Source: Candidatus Firestoneibacteriota bacterium (GTDB lineage: Bacteria; Oederibacteriota; D2-FULL-39-29). From it: a stretch of DNA of 64,000 bases. Location: positions 1-64,000 of the forward strand of contig CAITEH010000058.1 of assembly GCA_903891415.1 (NCBI GenBank). The letters are read 5' to 3'. Below the pieces are notes generated by a model, which was not told the origin of the DNA, searched no databases, and was given only the letters and a program-made list of their open reading frames with translations. Shown here piece after piece: positions 48,438-57,040 of the stretch. How positions within the stretch are numbered: the first letter of the stretch is position 1; each line of letters begins with the position of its first letter. Position numbers and translations under genes: made by a program.

Positions 48438-49736
48438 ATGCAAACCATTACCTTGAGAAAAAAAATACCTGTACATGCCAGTGTTGACGTGCTTGTTATC
48501 GGAGCCGGGCCCTCGGGTTTTGCGGCAGCAGTCCGCGCCGGCAGGCTGGGAGCCAAGACCATGCTGGTGGAAAGATCCGGCTTTACGGGCGGAATGTGGA
48601 CCGCCGGACTGGTCGGGCCCTATTTTGACGGAGAAAATAAAGGCGGCCTTAACCTGGAATTAAAAAATACCCTGCTTAAGAAACATGCCTGGGGCGGGCT
48701 CTGGAATATCTGCCCTGATGCCGCAGAAATGATACTGGTGCTGGACGATAAATTAAGGGAGGCCGGGGTACACCTGCTCCTTTACGCGCTCGGGACCCAG
48801 CCTATTATGAAGAACAACACCCTACAAGGAGCCGTAATAGAAACAAAAAGCGGCCCGCTGGCGGTCAAAGCAAAAATAGTGATAGATTGTACCGGAGACG
48901 GCGATATCGCGGCGGCGGCCGGGGCGCCCTTTTTAACGGGCCGGCCCAAAGACGGCCTGATGCAGCCGATGACCATGATGTTTAAGATCGGCGGGCTCAA
49001 AGACAGTTACAAACGTGATGATATTCAAAGCTGGTACCGGGAACTTAAAACAAAGATCCCGGAAAAAGAGATCTCCAAAAAACTTTCCTACACCCATCCG
49101 TGCGTTATCCGGCTGCCCCGGAAAGGCGAAGCCGCCGTGCAGTGGATCCATATCACAAATGTTTCCGGTGTAAACGCAGAAGACCTTACCCGGGCGACGC
49201 TTGAAGGCAGAAGACAGGTCCGGTACGCGCTGGAATTTTTTAAGAAGGCAAGGAATATTCTCGGCGACGTTTACCTCCTGGCACTTCCAGCGGTAATAGG
49301 AGTCAGGGAAACAAGAAGAATACAGGGTGAATATGTAATAAGTTTCGAAGATATAAAGAACGGCACGCAGTTTAAAGACGCGGTCGGTGCCTCCAGATTA
49401 AATGTGGATATTCACGAACCTGACGGCGCCGGCCAGACCCTCATCAGGGGGAGATCCTACCAGTTCCCTTACAGATCCCTGGTGCCCCTGAAGATAGATA
49501 ACCTGCTGGTCGCGGGCAGATGCATAAGCGGGAGTTACGAAGCGCACGCAAATTACAGATTGACCGGCAACTGCGTGACGACCGGTGAAGCCGCCGGCAC
49601 CGCGGCTTTTCTGGCTATAAAAGAGAGAAAAACCCCGCGGGAATTAGACGGCGCAAAAGTGGGAAAACTTTTAAGAAAAGCAGGCATCAAAATGGACGAT
49701 CCAAAACCGGCGTATATTTATAAGCCGTGCAATTGA
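48438..49736 (+). CDS. FAD-dependent oxidoreductase (FAD_oxidored-type)
   Basis: ..VDVLVIGAGPSGFAAAVRAGRLGAKTMLVERSGFTGGMWTAG..; ..DNLLVAGRCISGSYEAHANYRLTGNCVTTGEAAGTAAFLAI.. Confidence 0.92.
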   Translation: MQTITLRKKIPVHASVDVLVIGAGPSGFAAAVRAGRLGAKTMLVERSGFTGGMWTAGLVGPYFDGENKGGLNLELKNTLLKKHAWGGLWNICPDAAEMILVLDDKLREAGVHLLLYALGTQPIMKNNTLQGAVIETKSGPLAVKAKIVIDCTGDGDIAAAAGAPFLTGRPKDGLMQPMTMMFKIGGLKDSYKRDDIQSWYRELKTKIPEKEISKKLSYTHPCVIRLPRKGEAAVQWIHITNVSGVNAEDLTRATLEGRRQVRYALEFFKKARNILGDVYLLALPAVIGVRETRRIQGEYVISFEDIKNGTQFKDAVGASRLNVDIHEPDGAGQTLIRGRSYQFPYRSLVPLKIDNLLVAGRCISGSYEAHANYRLTGNCVTTGEAAGTAAFLAIKERKTPRELDGAKVGKLLRKAGIKMDDPKPAYIYKPCN

Positions 49737-49752
49737 TTAACAATCAATTGCA

Positions 49753-49795
49753 GTCCGTAAAGGTCCATAAAGTCCGTAAGGTCTGTAAAGGTCTA
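49753..49795 (+). repeat. 9/10-nt-periodic (G)GTCCRTAAR repeat
   Basis: gtccgtaaaggtccataaagtccgtaaggtctgtaaaggtc, just after the stop of the preceding + gene. Confidence 0.85.
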
Positions 49796-49882
49796 AAATC
49801 ATTGAGGGATGTTTATGTAAGTACAAAGTTTTAGACTTGTTCTCTTGTCTTTTTTACCTATTAAGAATTCCGGGAGGAATAA

Positions 49883-49996
49883 ATGAAGTACATCACCGAA
49901 CCTAAGAGAAAGCTGAAAATCTACGGCAAATACGCTGTTGTTGTCTGCGGCGGCTGGCTGCCCGGGATAGTATGCGCAATTAATTCTTATCTGTAA
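49883..49996 (+). pseudogene. 5' remnant of a second FAD-dependent oxidoreductase gene
   Basis: RBS-like ggagg then ATG: MKYITEPKRKLKIYGKYAVVVCGGWLPGIVCAINSYL*. Resembles the FAD-oxidoreductase N-terminus ..YDVVVCGGGPAGI.AAI..; terminates where the minus-strand RelE-like gene ends (49987). Confidence 0.7.
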
Positions 49997-50241
49997 ATTT
50001 CCCGTCTGTGTCCGATCTTTAGTATTTCCACTTTACTGTTTTTGTCATCTATTGAATATATGACTCTATAGTCACCTACCCTGACGCGATAAAAATTATA
50101 CCCTTCAAGTTTCACGGTTTTAAAAGTCCTCGGGGTATGCTGCAAACTAAGGATGATAGGATCTATTTTGCGTAAAAGTTGTTTTGGAAGACTTAACAAC
50201 TCTTTCTTTGCGGAAGGTTTTATAAATAGAGAATACTTCAT
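49987..50241 (-). CDS. RelE/ParE-superfamily toxin
   Basis: MKYSLFIKPSAKKELLSLPKQLLRKIDPIILSL..KLEGYNFYRVRVGDYRVIYSIDDKNSKVEILKIGHRREIYR. Confidence 0.92.
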   Translation of the reverse strand: MKYSLFIKPSAKKELLSLPKQLLRKIDPIILSLQHTPRTFKTVKLEGYNFYRVRVGDYRVIYSIDDKNSKVEILKIGHRREIYR

Positions 50242-50450
50242 AATCTTTTGGTTTTTTTGAGTTCTTCATGCACCTTCATATATGGAACTGACTTCTCTTC
50301 TACTCTTTCCAGCACAGTTAAAATATCTTTCATGTCTTCACGAAATTTCAAATCTTTCAGGAGTTTTTCAACAACCATTTCTTTTTCATTCTTACTGAGT
50401 GATTTAAACGCCGTGAAAAATACCTCTGCAACAGCCTCTGTTTTACTCAT
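50238..50450 (-). CDS. Probable cognate antitoxin
   Basis: Start taken at MSKTEAVAEVFFTAFKSLSKNEKEMVVEKLLKDLKF..; overlaps the toxin start by 4 nt; small charged helical protein. ORF track start is 50528. Confidence 0.75.
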   Translation of the reverse strand: MSKTEAVAEVFFTAFKSLSKNEKEMVVEKLLKDLKFREDMKDILTVLERVEEKSVPYMKVHEELKKTKRL

Positions 50451-50752
50451 TTTTTTACCCTCTGCGTGTATTATAGTATCGTTTTTTTGATTTTTCAAGT
50501 TAAATTGACCGCAATATATTTTTCTCATATTAATACATAAGGTGGATTTAGAGTAGAGAAACTTTGACTTTTTCTGATATAATATCTCTTATAAAATCTA
50601 AAAGATGTACTATTATGAAGTAAAGTGAAATTTTGAAGGCAGTAAACATAAAAATACACAGAATTTTTAGCAAGGAATTATTTTCTGCTTTAACTTTTTT
50701 AATTATTAATCAGCAATTAGTAATCAGCAATCACTAATTAAAAGGAGGAACC

Positions 50753-51796
50753 ATGAACAAATTAAGGTTTGCAATCATAGGCTGCGGTGATATCGCAGGC
50801 CAGGAGGCGGAAGGCATAACAAAATCCAAAAGCGGGGAACTGAAACTCGTGATGGATGTAAACAAGGAAAATGCCGAAAAACTGGCAACGAAATACAAGG
50901 TCCCGTTTGTAACTTCAACAGCGGAGGTTTTGAGCAGGCAAGATATTGACGCGGTAATAATCTGCGTTCCCCACTTCCTTCACAAACAGATAACTCTTGA
51001 TGCTGCAAAAGCGGGTAAGCACATCATAATAGAAAAGCCCATAGCTACAAACACACAGGACGCGCTGGAAATGATAGCGGCCTGTAAAAAAGCTAATGTT
51101 AAACTTTCTGTGGCTTATATTTTAAGATACCAGCCCATGGTCGCGAAAGCCCGGGAACTACTCAAGAAGGGCGCAATTGGAAAAGTAATAAACATAACCA
51201 TCCAGCAGGTCGGTTACAAACCCGAATCCTACTGGACCCAGGGCTGGACCAAGGCAGTAACGACCGACTGGCGGACCAGCAAGGCAAAAAGCGGCGGCGG
51301 CATCCTGATCATGAATGTCAGCCACTTTATTGATATGATGTATGCCATAACGGATATGGAACCGGAAAGAGTTTATTCAGAATACGATACCTTTGCCACC
51401 AAGGTAGAGGTCGAAGATATGCTGGTTGCGACCTTAAGATATAAGAACGGCGCGGTCGGCCTGATGCAGACCAGTTCAACCGCTTTCGGCGGCGGCGACA
51501 ACCTTAACAGGATCTACGGCTCTGAAGGACAGATAATTATGGGCGACCCGCTTAAAATATATGTTTCAAAACCTTTCGAAGGGCTGGAAGTCAACAAATG
51601 GAACGATATACCTCTTGAACAGATGGAAAATGTCTGGATCACGCCAAGAGTAAATTATGTGGAAGCTTTCGCAGACGCGGTCTTAAATAACAAGCCCGTG
51701 CCGATACCCGGTGAAGAAGGCATTAAAGCCATGCTGGTCTGCAACGCGACCTATGAGTCAGGGCTCAAACACTCCCCGGTAAATATAAAATTTTAA
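50753..51796 (+). CDS. Gfo/Idh/MocA family oxidoreductase
   Basis: LRFAIIGCGDIAGQEAEGITKS..; ..DAVIICVPHFLHKQITLDAAKAGKHIIIEKPIATNTQDALEMIAACKKA.. Confidence 0.93.
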   Translation: MNKLRFAIIGCGDIAGQEAEGITKSKSGELKLVMDVNKENAEKLATKYKVPFVTSTAEVLSRQDIDAVIICVPHFLHKQITLDAAKAGKHIIIEKPIATNTQDALEMIAACKKANVKLSVAYILRYQPMVAKARELLKKGAIGKVINITIQQVGYKPESYWTQGWTKAVTTDWRTSKAKSGGGILIMNVSHFIDMMYAITDMEPERVYSEYDTFATKVEVEDMLVATLRYKNGAVGLMQTSSTAFGGGDNLNRIYGSEGQIIMGDPLKIYVSKPFEGLEVNKWNDIPLEQMENVWITPRVNYVEAFADAVLNNKPVPIPGEEGIKAMLVCNATYESGLKHSPVNIKF

Positions 51797-51826
51797 CAAT
51801 TTAGATCAAACTGGAGGATAAATTTT

Positions 51827-52741
51827 ATGGGTGACATCAAAGTAGCAATAATCGGGCTGGATACGAGTCACGGGGTGGAATTTGCCAGAAGAATAGCCGC
51901 TCCTGACTGCGCGCCCGAGTTAAAGGTTCCCGGACTGAAAGCGACTATGGCCTACAGGTTCAAATCCAAGTTCCAGACCGAAGAAGGCCAGGATAAAAGA
52001 GAAAAACAGGTCGGTGAATGGGGTATTAAGACCACCCGTGACCTTAAAGAAGCGGTAAAGGACGCGGACGCGCTTTTACTGGAGGTTAACGACCCGGAAC
52101 TGCATCTGGAGATCTTTGAGCAATGCGCGGCTTTCGGCAAGCCGATGTTCCTGGACAAGCCGCCTGCCGATACTTACACGAACTACCTGAAGATCTGCAA
52201 GATAGCGAAAGATAAAAATATAAGGTTCTTCACTGCCTCCGGTATGCGTTTTGTCCCCCCCGTTTTGAATGCCTGCAAAGCTGTTCCCAAACCCTTATAC
52301 GCCACCATCTATGGGGCTGTCGGACTGCCTTACCCGGAATATCCTTTTCCTAAAGCCGCTGTTTTCTACGGGATCCACACCTTTGAGATACTCAACAGGA
52401 TAATGGGAAGAGGCGCTCTAAGGATATTTGCCAAGCAGGACCATTTGGGTGCTATTGCCCACATAGAGTATCCTGATAACCGGAGGGGTATTGTAGAACT
52501 TACGGTCTCTGGCTGGCTCTACGGCGGTTCTTTAAGAATGTCCGATACGGCAGAATATTTTACGCTTCCCATCCCTTACATGGTGCATAACCAGGTAACC
52601 GATATTCTAAAGGAAATTGAAAAGTTCTTCAGAGGCGGGCCCGCTCCTGTTGCCCCGGAAGATTCGCTGGAAATTATGAACATGATAGACACAGTGAAAA
52701 GATCCCTGGAATCCGGAAAAACAGAAGCTCTGAACAAGTAA
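51827..52741 (+). CDS. Gfo/Idh/MocA-like oxidoreductase
   Basis: IKVAIIGLDTSHGVEFARRIAAPD..; ..DADALLLEVNDPELHLEIFEQCAAFGKPMFLDKPPADTYTNYLKICKIAKD.. Confidence 0.88.
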   Translation: MGDIKVAIIGLDTSHGVEFARRIAAPDCAPELKVPGLKATMAYRFKSKFQTEEGQDKREKQVGEWGIKTTRDLKEAVKDADALLLEVNDPELHLEIFEQCAAFGKPMFLDKPPADTYTNYLKICKIAKDKNIRFFTASGMRFVPPVLNACKAVPKPLYATIYGAVGLPYPEYPFPKAAVFYGIHTFEILNRIMGRGALRIFAKQDHLGAIAHIEYPDNRRGIVELTVSGWLYGGSLRMSDTAEYFTLPIPYMVHNQVTDILKEIEKFFRGGPAPVAPEDSLEIMNMIDTVKRSLESGKTEALNK

Positions 52742-52749
52742 GGACTACC

Positions 52750-52795
52750 CACAGGGACAGTCTCGGACAATACGGGCTGTCCCTGTTTTATTTTA
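52750..52795 (+). terminator. Rho-independent terminator
   Basis: acagggacag..ctgtccctgttttatttt immediately after the stop at 52741. Confidence 0.85.
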
Positions 52796-52820
52796 CAACT
52801 TCTCTCTTCCGCGCAAGATA

Positions 52821-52880
52821 GTCCGTAAGGTCTTCAAGGTCCATAAAGTCCATAAGGTCTGTAAGGTCCGTAAAGTCTTA
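52821..52880 (+). repeat. 9-nt tandem repeat, near-perfect (GTCCRTAAR)6
   Basis: gtccgtaag gtcttcaag gtccataaa gtccataag gtctgtaag gtccgtaaa gtc. Confidence 0.95.
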
Positions 52881-52930
52881 CATTAAGGTATTATTATTTA
52901 TATATATACTCATATCCCTCATCTATTTTA

Positions 52931-53170
52931 GACCTTACAGACTTTTGACATTTTAGACTTTATAGACCTGTTTCTTTTGACCTTACAGACTTTTGACATT
53001 TTAGACTTTATAGACCTGTTTCTTTTGACCTTACAGACTTTCGACCTTTTAGACTTTATAGACCTGTTTCTTTTGACCTTACAGACTTTTGACATTTTAG
53101 ACTTTATAGACCTGTTTCTTTTGACCTTACAGACTTTCGACCTTATGGACTTTATGTACCTTTTACTTTA
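52931..53170. repeat. 48-bp tandem repeat, about five units
   Basis: gaccttacagacttttgacattttagactttatagacctgtttctttt starting at 52931, 52979, 53027, 53075 and 53123 (exact 48-bp spacing; last unit diverged). Confidence 0.95.
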
Positions 53171-53226
53171 GACTTTAAGATATTATTTCTATATACCTAC
53201 CCTTCAAAATAGGTTATACTTGTTGT

Positions 53227-55227
53227 ATGTCCACCGAACAATTCACCTTTCATAATCTTGGTATTGATATTCGTATTCTCGAGCTTCTCGATAAATTGGG
53301 TTTTGTTATCCCCACGCCGATCCAGCGAAAAGCTATACCGGCAGCGGTTGCAGGCAAAGATATTATTGGAGTAGCCCAGACAGGCACAGGTAAAACCCTG
53401 GCATTTGGAATTCCAATGCTGCAGCAGCTTGCTTTGCACGGAGGCAAGGGGCTGGTGCTGGTGCCTACCCGGGAACTCGCCATTCAGGTCAATGAAACCC
53501 TGGAAAAATTGGCGCCTGCTTTTGGCTTTAATAGCGCGGTACTTATAGGCGGAGTTTCCGTTTATTCCCAGATAAAAGACCTTAAAAAAACCCCAGCGAT
53601 AATAATTGCCACACCCGGAAGATTAAACGACCTGCTGAACAGGAACCTTATTCACCTTAACGAATTTAAAATGCTGATACTTGATGAAGCTGACAGGATG
53701 CTGGATATGGGTTTTCTGCCCCAAATCGAGATCATTATCAGGCGCATTCCCAAAGAACGGCATACTATGCTTTTTTCCGCAACGATACCGCAGGGAATAA
53801 TTGAGATCGCGGCTAATTACATGAAAAACCCGGTTCATATAGAAGTAGCCCCCTCCGGCACGGCAGCGGCCAACGTAACCCAGGAATTGTTCGTAGTAAA
53901 AAGAGAACATAAAGGAAAACTCCTGACGGAACTGCTGAAAAAATACACGGGTTCCATTCTTATTTTTACCCGGACCAAAAGGGGCGCGAGCAAAGTCACA
54001 AAATTATTGAAGTCTTTCGACCACAAAGCAGCAGAGATCCATTCCGACAGGAGCCAGTCCCAGCGAAAAGAAGCGCTGGACCGTTTTAAAAATGGCAGGT
54101 ACAGGATACTAACGGCCACCGACATCGCTTCCCGCGGAATTGATGTTTCGGGTATTGAACTTGTTATCAATTATGACATTCCAGAGGATCCCGAAAATTA
54201 TATACACAGGATCGGCCGCACCGGCAGAGCGGGAAAAACTGGCCATGCAATATCTTTCGCTACCCCGGAACAGGGCGCGGACATTAAAAACATTGAAAAG
54301 ATAATGCGGCATTCCATCCCTCTTGCCACACATCCTAATGTACCGGCAGAGAAGCTTTCCGGTTCGCACCCCGCGCCGGTGTCAGGAAAACCGCAGCACA
54401 AAATTTGGAATAATAATAAATTCGCGCAGAAAAAAGAATTAAGGCCTTTACACGGGAGCAGGAACGTTTCTATCGTCCTTCCGGGTGCTTCCGTACCGGC
54501 AGCTCTTTCCGCAAACAATACTGTTTTGGCGGCGAAAAAGATATCTAAAAGTAAATACAACACAAAATCCTGGAAAGATTATCAAAGCAAACCTTTTATA
54601 GAATCCCCCTCGCGCCGCGGCAGGACTCAACGGAGCGAAGATAAAACGGCTTTTCCGCACAAGCCGGCATCAGAAAACCGGCAAGCAAAGCCTCATACAG
54701 AAAGCAGAGAAGCCAGGCCCGGGTTCCCGCATAAAACTTTCGATAAACCTTACACAAAATCTCACACCGGAAGAAGAGAAGACAGGCCTTCTTTTTCGCA
54801 CAAAACTTTCGACAGAAACAGTCAAAAACCCCGGTCAGGAAACAGGTTTGAAAGCAACGAAGGCTGGAAAAGTTCCGGCAACGAAAACAGATTTACACGG
54901 AGCAAGGATAACCACTTTAAAGGCAAACCTTCGTTTCATAGCAGTAAGTTCCAAAACAGCGAAAGCAAATCTTTTCACGACAGGCCTTCCCGGGGCACAG
55001 AAGTTAGAAAAGACACAAAACCTTATCAGTCAGGGAACAGGTTTGAAAGTAACGAGGGCTGGAAAAGGCCGGCACCGGAAAACAAATACGCGCGCCGTGA
55101 ACATAGACCTTTCAAAGGCAAAGCCGCGTTTGGTAAAAGCAGGTACCACAGCGTTGAACGCAGGCCCTTTTACGGTAAACGGAATAACACCAGCGGAGTA
55201 AAAAGAGACGACAACAAGGATCTGTAG
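53227..55227 (+). CDS. DEAD-box RNA helicase (RhlE-like) with long basic disordered C-terminus
   Basis: Q motif and AQTGTGKTLAF, PTRELAIQV, ATPGRLNDLL, LDEADRMLDMGF, FSATIPQ, ATDIASRGIDV, YIHRIGRTGRAG. Confidence 0.96.
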   Translation: MSTEQFTFHNLGIDIRILELLDKLGFVIPTPIQRKAIPAAVAGKDIIGVAQTGTGKTLAFGIPMLQQLALHGGKGLVLVPTRELAIQVNETLEKLAPAFGFNSAVLIGGVSVYSQIKDLKKTPAIIIATPGRLNDLLNRNLIHLNEFKMLILDEADRMLDMGFLPQIEIIIRRIPKERHTMLFSATIPQGIIEIAANYMKNPVHIEVAPSGTAAANVTQELFVVKREHKGKLLTELLKKYTGSILIFTRTKRGASKVTKLLKSFDHKAAEIHSDRSQSQRKEALDRFKNGRYRILTATDIASRGIDVSGIELVINYDIPEDPENYIHRIGRTGRAGKTGHAISFATPEQGADIKNIEKIMRHSIPLATHPNVPAEKLSGSHPAPVSGKPQHKIWNNNKFAQKKELRPLHGSRNVSIVLPGASVPAALSANNTVLAAKKISKSKYNTKSWKDYQSKPFIESPSRRGRTQRSEDKTAFPHKPASENRQAKPHTESREARPGFPHKTFDKPYTKSHTGRREDRPSFSHKTFDRNSQKPRSGNRFESNEGWKSSGNENRFTRSKDNHFKGKPSFHSSKFQNSESKSFHDRPSRGTEVRKDTKPYQSGNRFESNEGWKRPAPENKYARREHRPFKGKAAFGKSRYHSVERRPFYGKRNNTSGVKRDDNKDL

Positions 55228-55490
55228 AAAGATTCCACTGATTGCAATGCTTTTGGATTCCACTGATGTGAGCTTACAAATTATGGAAGCCTAAGACCAT
55301 TACCTGCCAATTCACAAAAACCTGCTATTCCCCCTAATACCTTAAATACTTTCTAAATATATATTTTCTCTATTTTAACTTCCCCCGACAAATCCTGGGA
55401 TATATTATCACATAACACGGACTATTTATAAGGAGAATAGTAATGAGAATTCCAATGATATTTGGTATAATATCTCTTTGTATTTGGACA

Positions 55491-55511
55491 GGAGAAGTCG
55501 CCTAGTTGGTC
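55491..55511 (+). repeat. Duplicated 5' end of tRNA-Ser (21 bp)
   Basis: ggagaagtcgcctagttggtc, identical to 55657-55677. Confidence 0.95.
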
Positions 55512-55523
55512 ATACTTTGCGTT

Positions 55524-55610
55524 CATATCCTAAGGATATGAGATAATGTCTTTCCTCCCAAAGGAGGGTGCCCAGGGAGGATACTCCTTGGGTCTCAAAC
55601 TGGTTTGAGA
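55524..55610. other. Cluster of four consecutive short hairpins
   Basis: catatcc-taa-ggatatg; cctcc-caaa-ggagg; cccagggag-gata-ctccttggg (one G-U); tctcaaac-tg-gtttgaga. Confidence 0.8.
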
Positions 55611-55656
55611 TTGCCTGCACTTTGGGAAACGATATTTGATAATACTGGTTGAGCAC

Positions 55657-55745
55657 GGAGAAGTCGCCTAGTTGGTCTATGGCGCACGCCTGGAAAGCGT
55701 GTAAACCTCACGGTTTCGAGGGTTCGAATCCCTCCTTCTCCGCCA
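55657..55745 (+). tRNA. tRNA-Ser (anticodon GGA)
   Basis: GGAGAAG acceptor paired with CTTCTCC, anticodon stem-loop CGCACGC-CTGGAAA-GCGTG.., long variable arm, TTCGAAT T-loop, encoded GCCA end. Confidence 0.95.
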
Positions 55746-55971
55746 AAATTTGGCCCAGGCGAAATTTTGGCGAGATCTCGCCCGTCTATAGCGAGGCGGA
55801 TCCGCCACCTTAATGTATGTTTTATGTTAATATATTACCATTCACTTCGTTCAGATTTGTGACGGCGCAATTGGGCGATCGAGAATAGATAATAGATAAA
55901 ACTGTCCAATTGCGGTCTATTATCTATTGTTCTATTTTCAAGGTGTCTTGTTGAGAAAGGGTATATCCGTA

Positions 55972-56289
55972 ATGAAAATAACCGGCTCAAGAATAGGTCT
56001 GACATTAGTTTTAGTATATCTGGGGCTTTTCTTTCTATTTTCCTATTACGCAGCACAAAATAGTCACGACGCATTTTGCGGTCTGCCTGCAGTTGTTATC
56101 ACTCTTCCCTGGAGTGCTATGCTTATTCCTCTCTATTTAATATCAGGATACATTCCGTGGTATGAGAAATTCGCCGGCACCCCTGTCATTTATATTTTTT
56201 TTGCCATGCTGGGACTTCTCCCGGCAGCATTAATTAACACCTGGATCATTTATAAATTTGCAAAGCGTATAGGGAGGCATTCAAAATAA
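55972..56289 (+). CDS. Small membrane protein of unknown function
   Basis: MKITGSRIGLTLVLVYLGLFFLFSYYAAQNSHDAFCGLPAVVITLPWSAMLIPLYLI..; three TM-like segments. ORF-track start is 55927. Confidence 0.6.
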   Translation: MKITGSRIGLTLVLVYLGLFFLFSYYAAQNSHDAFCGLPAVVITLPWSAMLIPLYLISGYIPWYEKFAGTPVIYIFFAMLGLLPAALINTWIIYKFAKRIGRHSK

Positions 56290-56290
56290 T

Positions 56291-57040
56291 ATGAAAAAAC
56301 TTCTCAACTGGCAAATCCTGCTTTCTCTGCTTCTGATAACACTTGCTTTCGGCTTTTACGCTTTGGATTATTTTTTGTTCGGACAGCTGAAAGATATAAT
56401 TTTTTACAGTCTCATTGACATTGCCTTCCTTTTCTTAAGCGGACTGATCGTAATGCTCTTCCTGCACCGCCTGCTGGAATACAGGGAAAAGCAGTCCCTT
56501 TTCAAAAAGCTGAATATGGTGATCGGCGCTTTCTTCAGCGAGGCAGGGATAGAACTCCTCAGGCAATGTTCCGGCTATGAATGCGCTCAGGAGAATATTT
56601 ACCGGGAGCTCCTGATCACGGGCGGGTGGACGGAAAAAGATTTTCTGGCCGCAAAAAAGAAAATTTCAGGTTCAGCGCTGCAGGTAAAATGCGGGCCGGA
56701 AGACCTTGAGAAACTTAAAGTTCTGCTTATGTCAAAACAAGCTTTCCTTATAGGACTTCTCGGGAACCCGAATCTGCTTGAACATGAAGCCTTCACGGAC
56801 CTGCTCTGGGCGGTCTTTCATCTGGCTGATGAGCTGGCGCATAGAAACACACTTAGAGACCTGCCCGGGAGCGATTACAAACATCTATTTGGCGATATAG
56901 ACAGGGCGTACAGCCGTCTGATAATACAATGGCTTGATCATATGAACCATCTAAAAAATGATTACCCTTACCTGTTTTCCCTGGCTTTGAGGACAAATCC
57001 GTTCGATAAGAAAGCCGAGGTCACTATTTATAAAAATTAA
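56291..57040 (+). CDS. Membrane protein of unknown function (two N-terminal TM segments, soluble helical C-terminus)
   Basis: MKKLLNWQILLSLLLITLAFGFYALDYFLFGQLKDIIFYSLIDIAFLFLSGLIVMLFLHRLLEYREK.. Confidence 0.65.
   Translation: MKKLLNWQILLSLLLITLAFGFYALDYFLFGQLKDIIFYSLIDIAFLFLSGLIVMLFLHRLLEYREKQSLFKKLNMVIGAFFSEAGIELLRQCSGYECAQENIYRELLITGGWTEKDFLAAKKKISGSALQVKCGPEDLEKLKVLLMSKQAFLIGLLGNPNLLEHEAFTDLLWAVFHLADELAHRNTLRDLPGSDYKHLFGDIDRAYSRLIIQWLDHMNHLKNDYPYLFSLALRTNPFDKKAEVTIYKN

Noticed and set aside
52931-53170. 48-bp direct repeats considered as a CRISPR array
   Set aside because: Units are contiguous with no variable spacers, and no cas genes are in the window.
53197-54660. Several minus-strand ORFs antisense to the DEAD-box helicase
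   Set aside because: Helicase motifs on the plus strand are unambiguous; antisense ORFs show no recognisable domain.
55491-55620. A second complete tRNA-Ser gene
   Set aside because: Only the first 21 nt match; no anticodon or T arm follows.
55512-55620. T-box riboswitch for tRNA-Ser
   Set aside because: No convincing T-box (AGGGTGGNACCGCG) motif and no downstream aminoacyl-tRNA synthetase or amino-acid gene; only a weak 'ggagggtgccc' resemblance.
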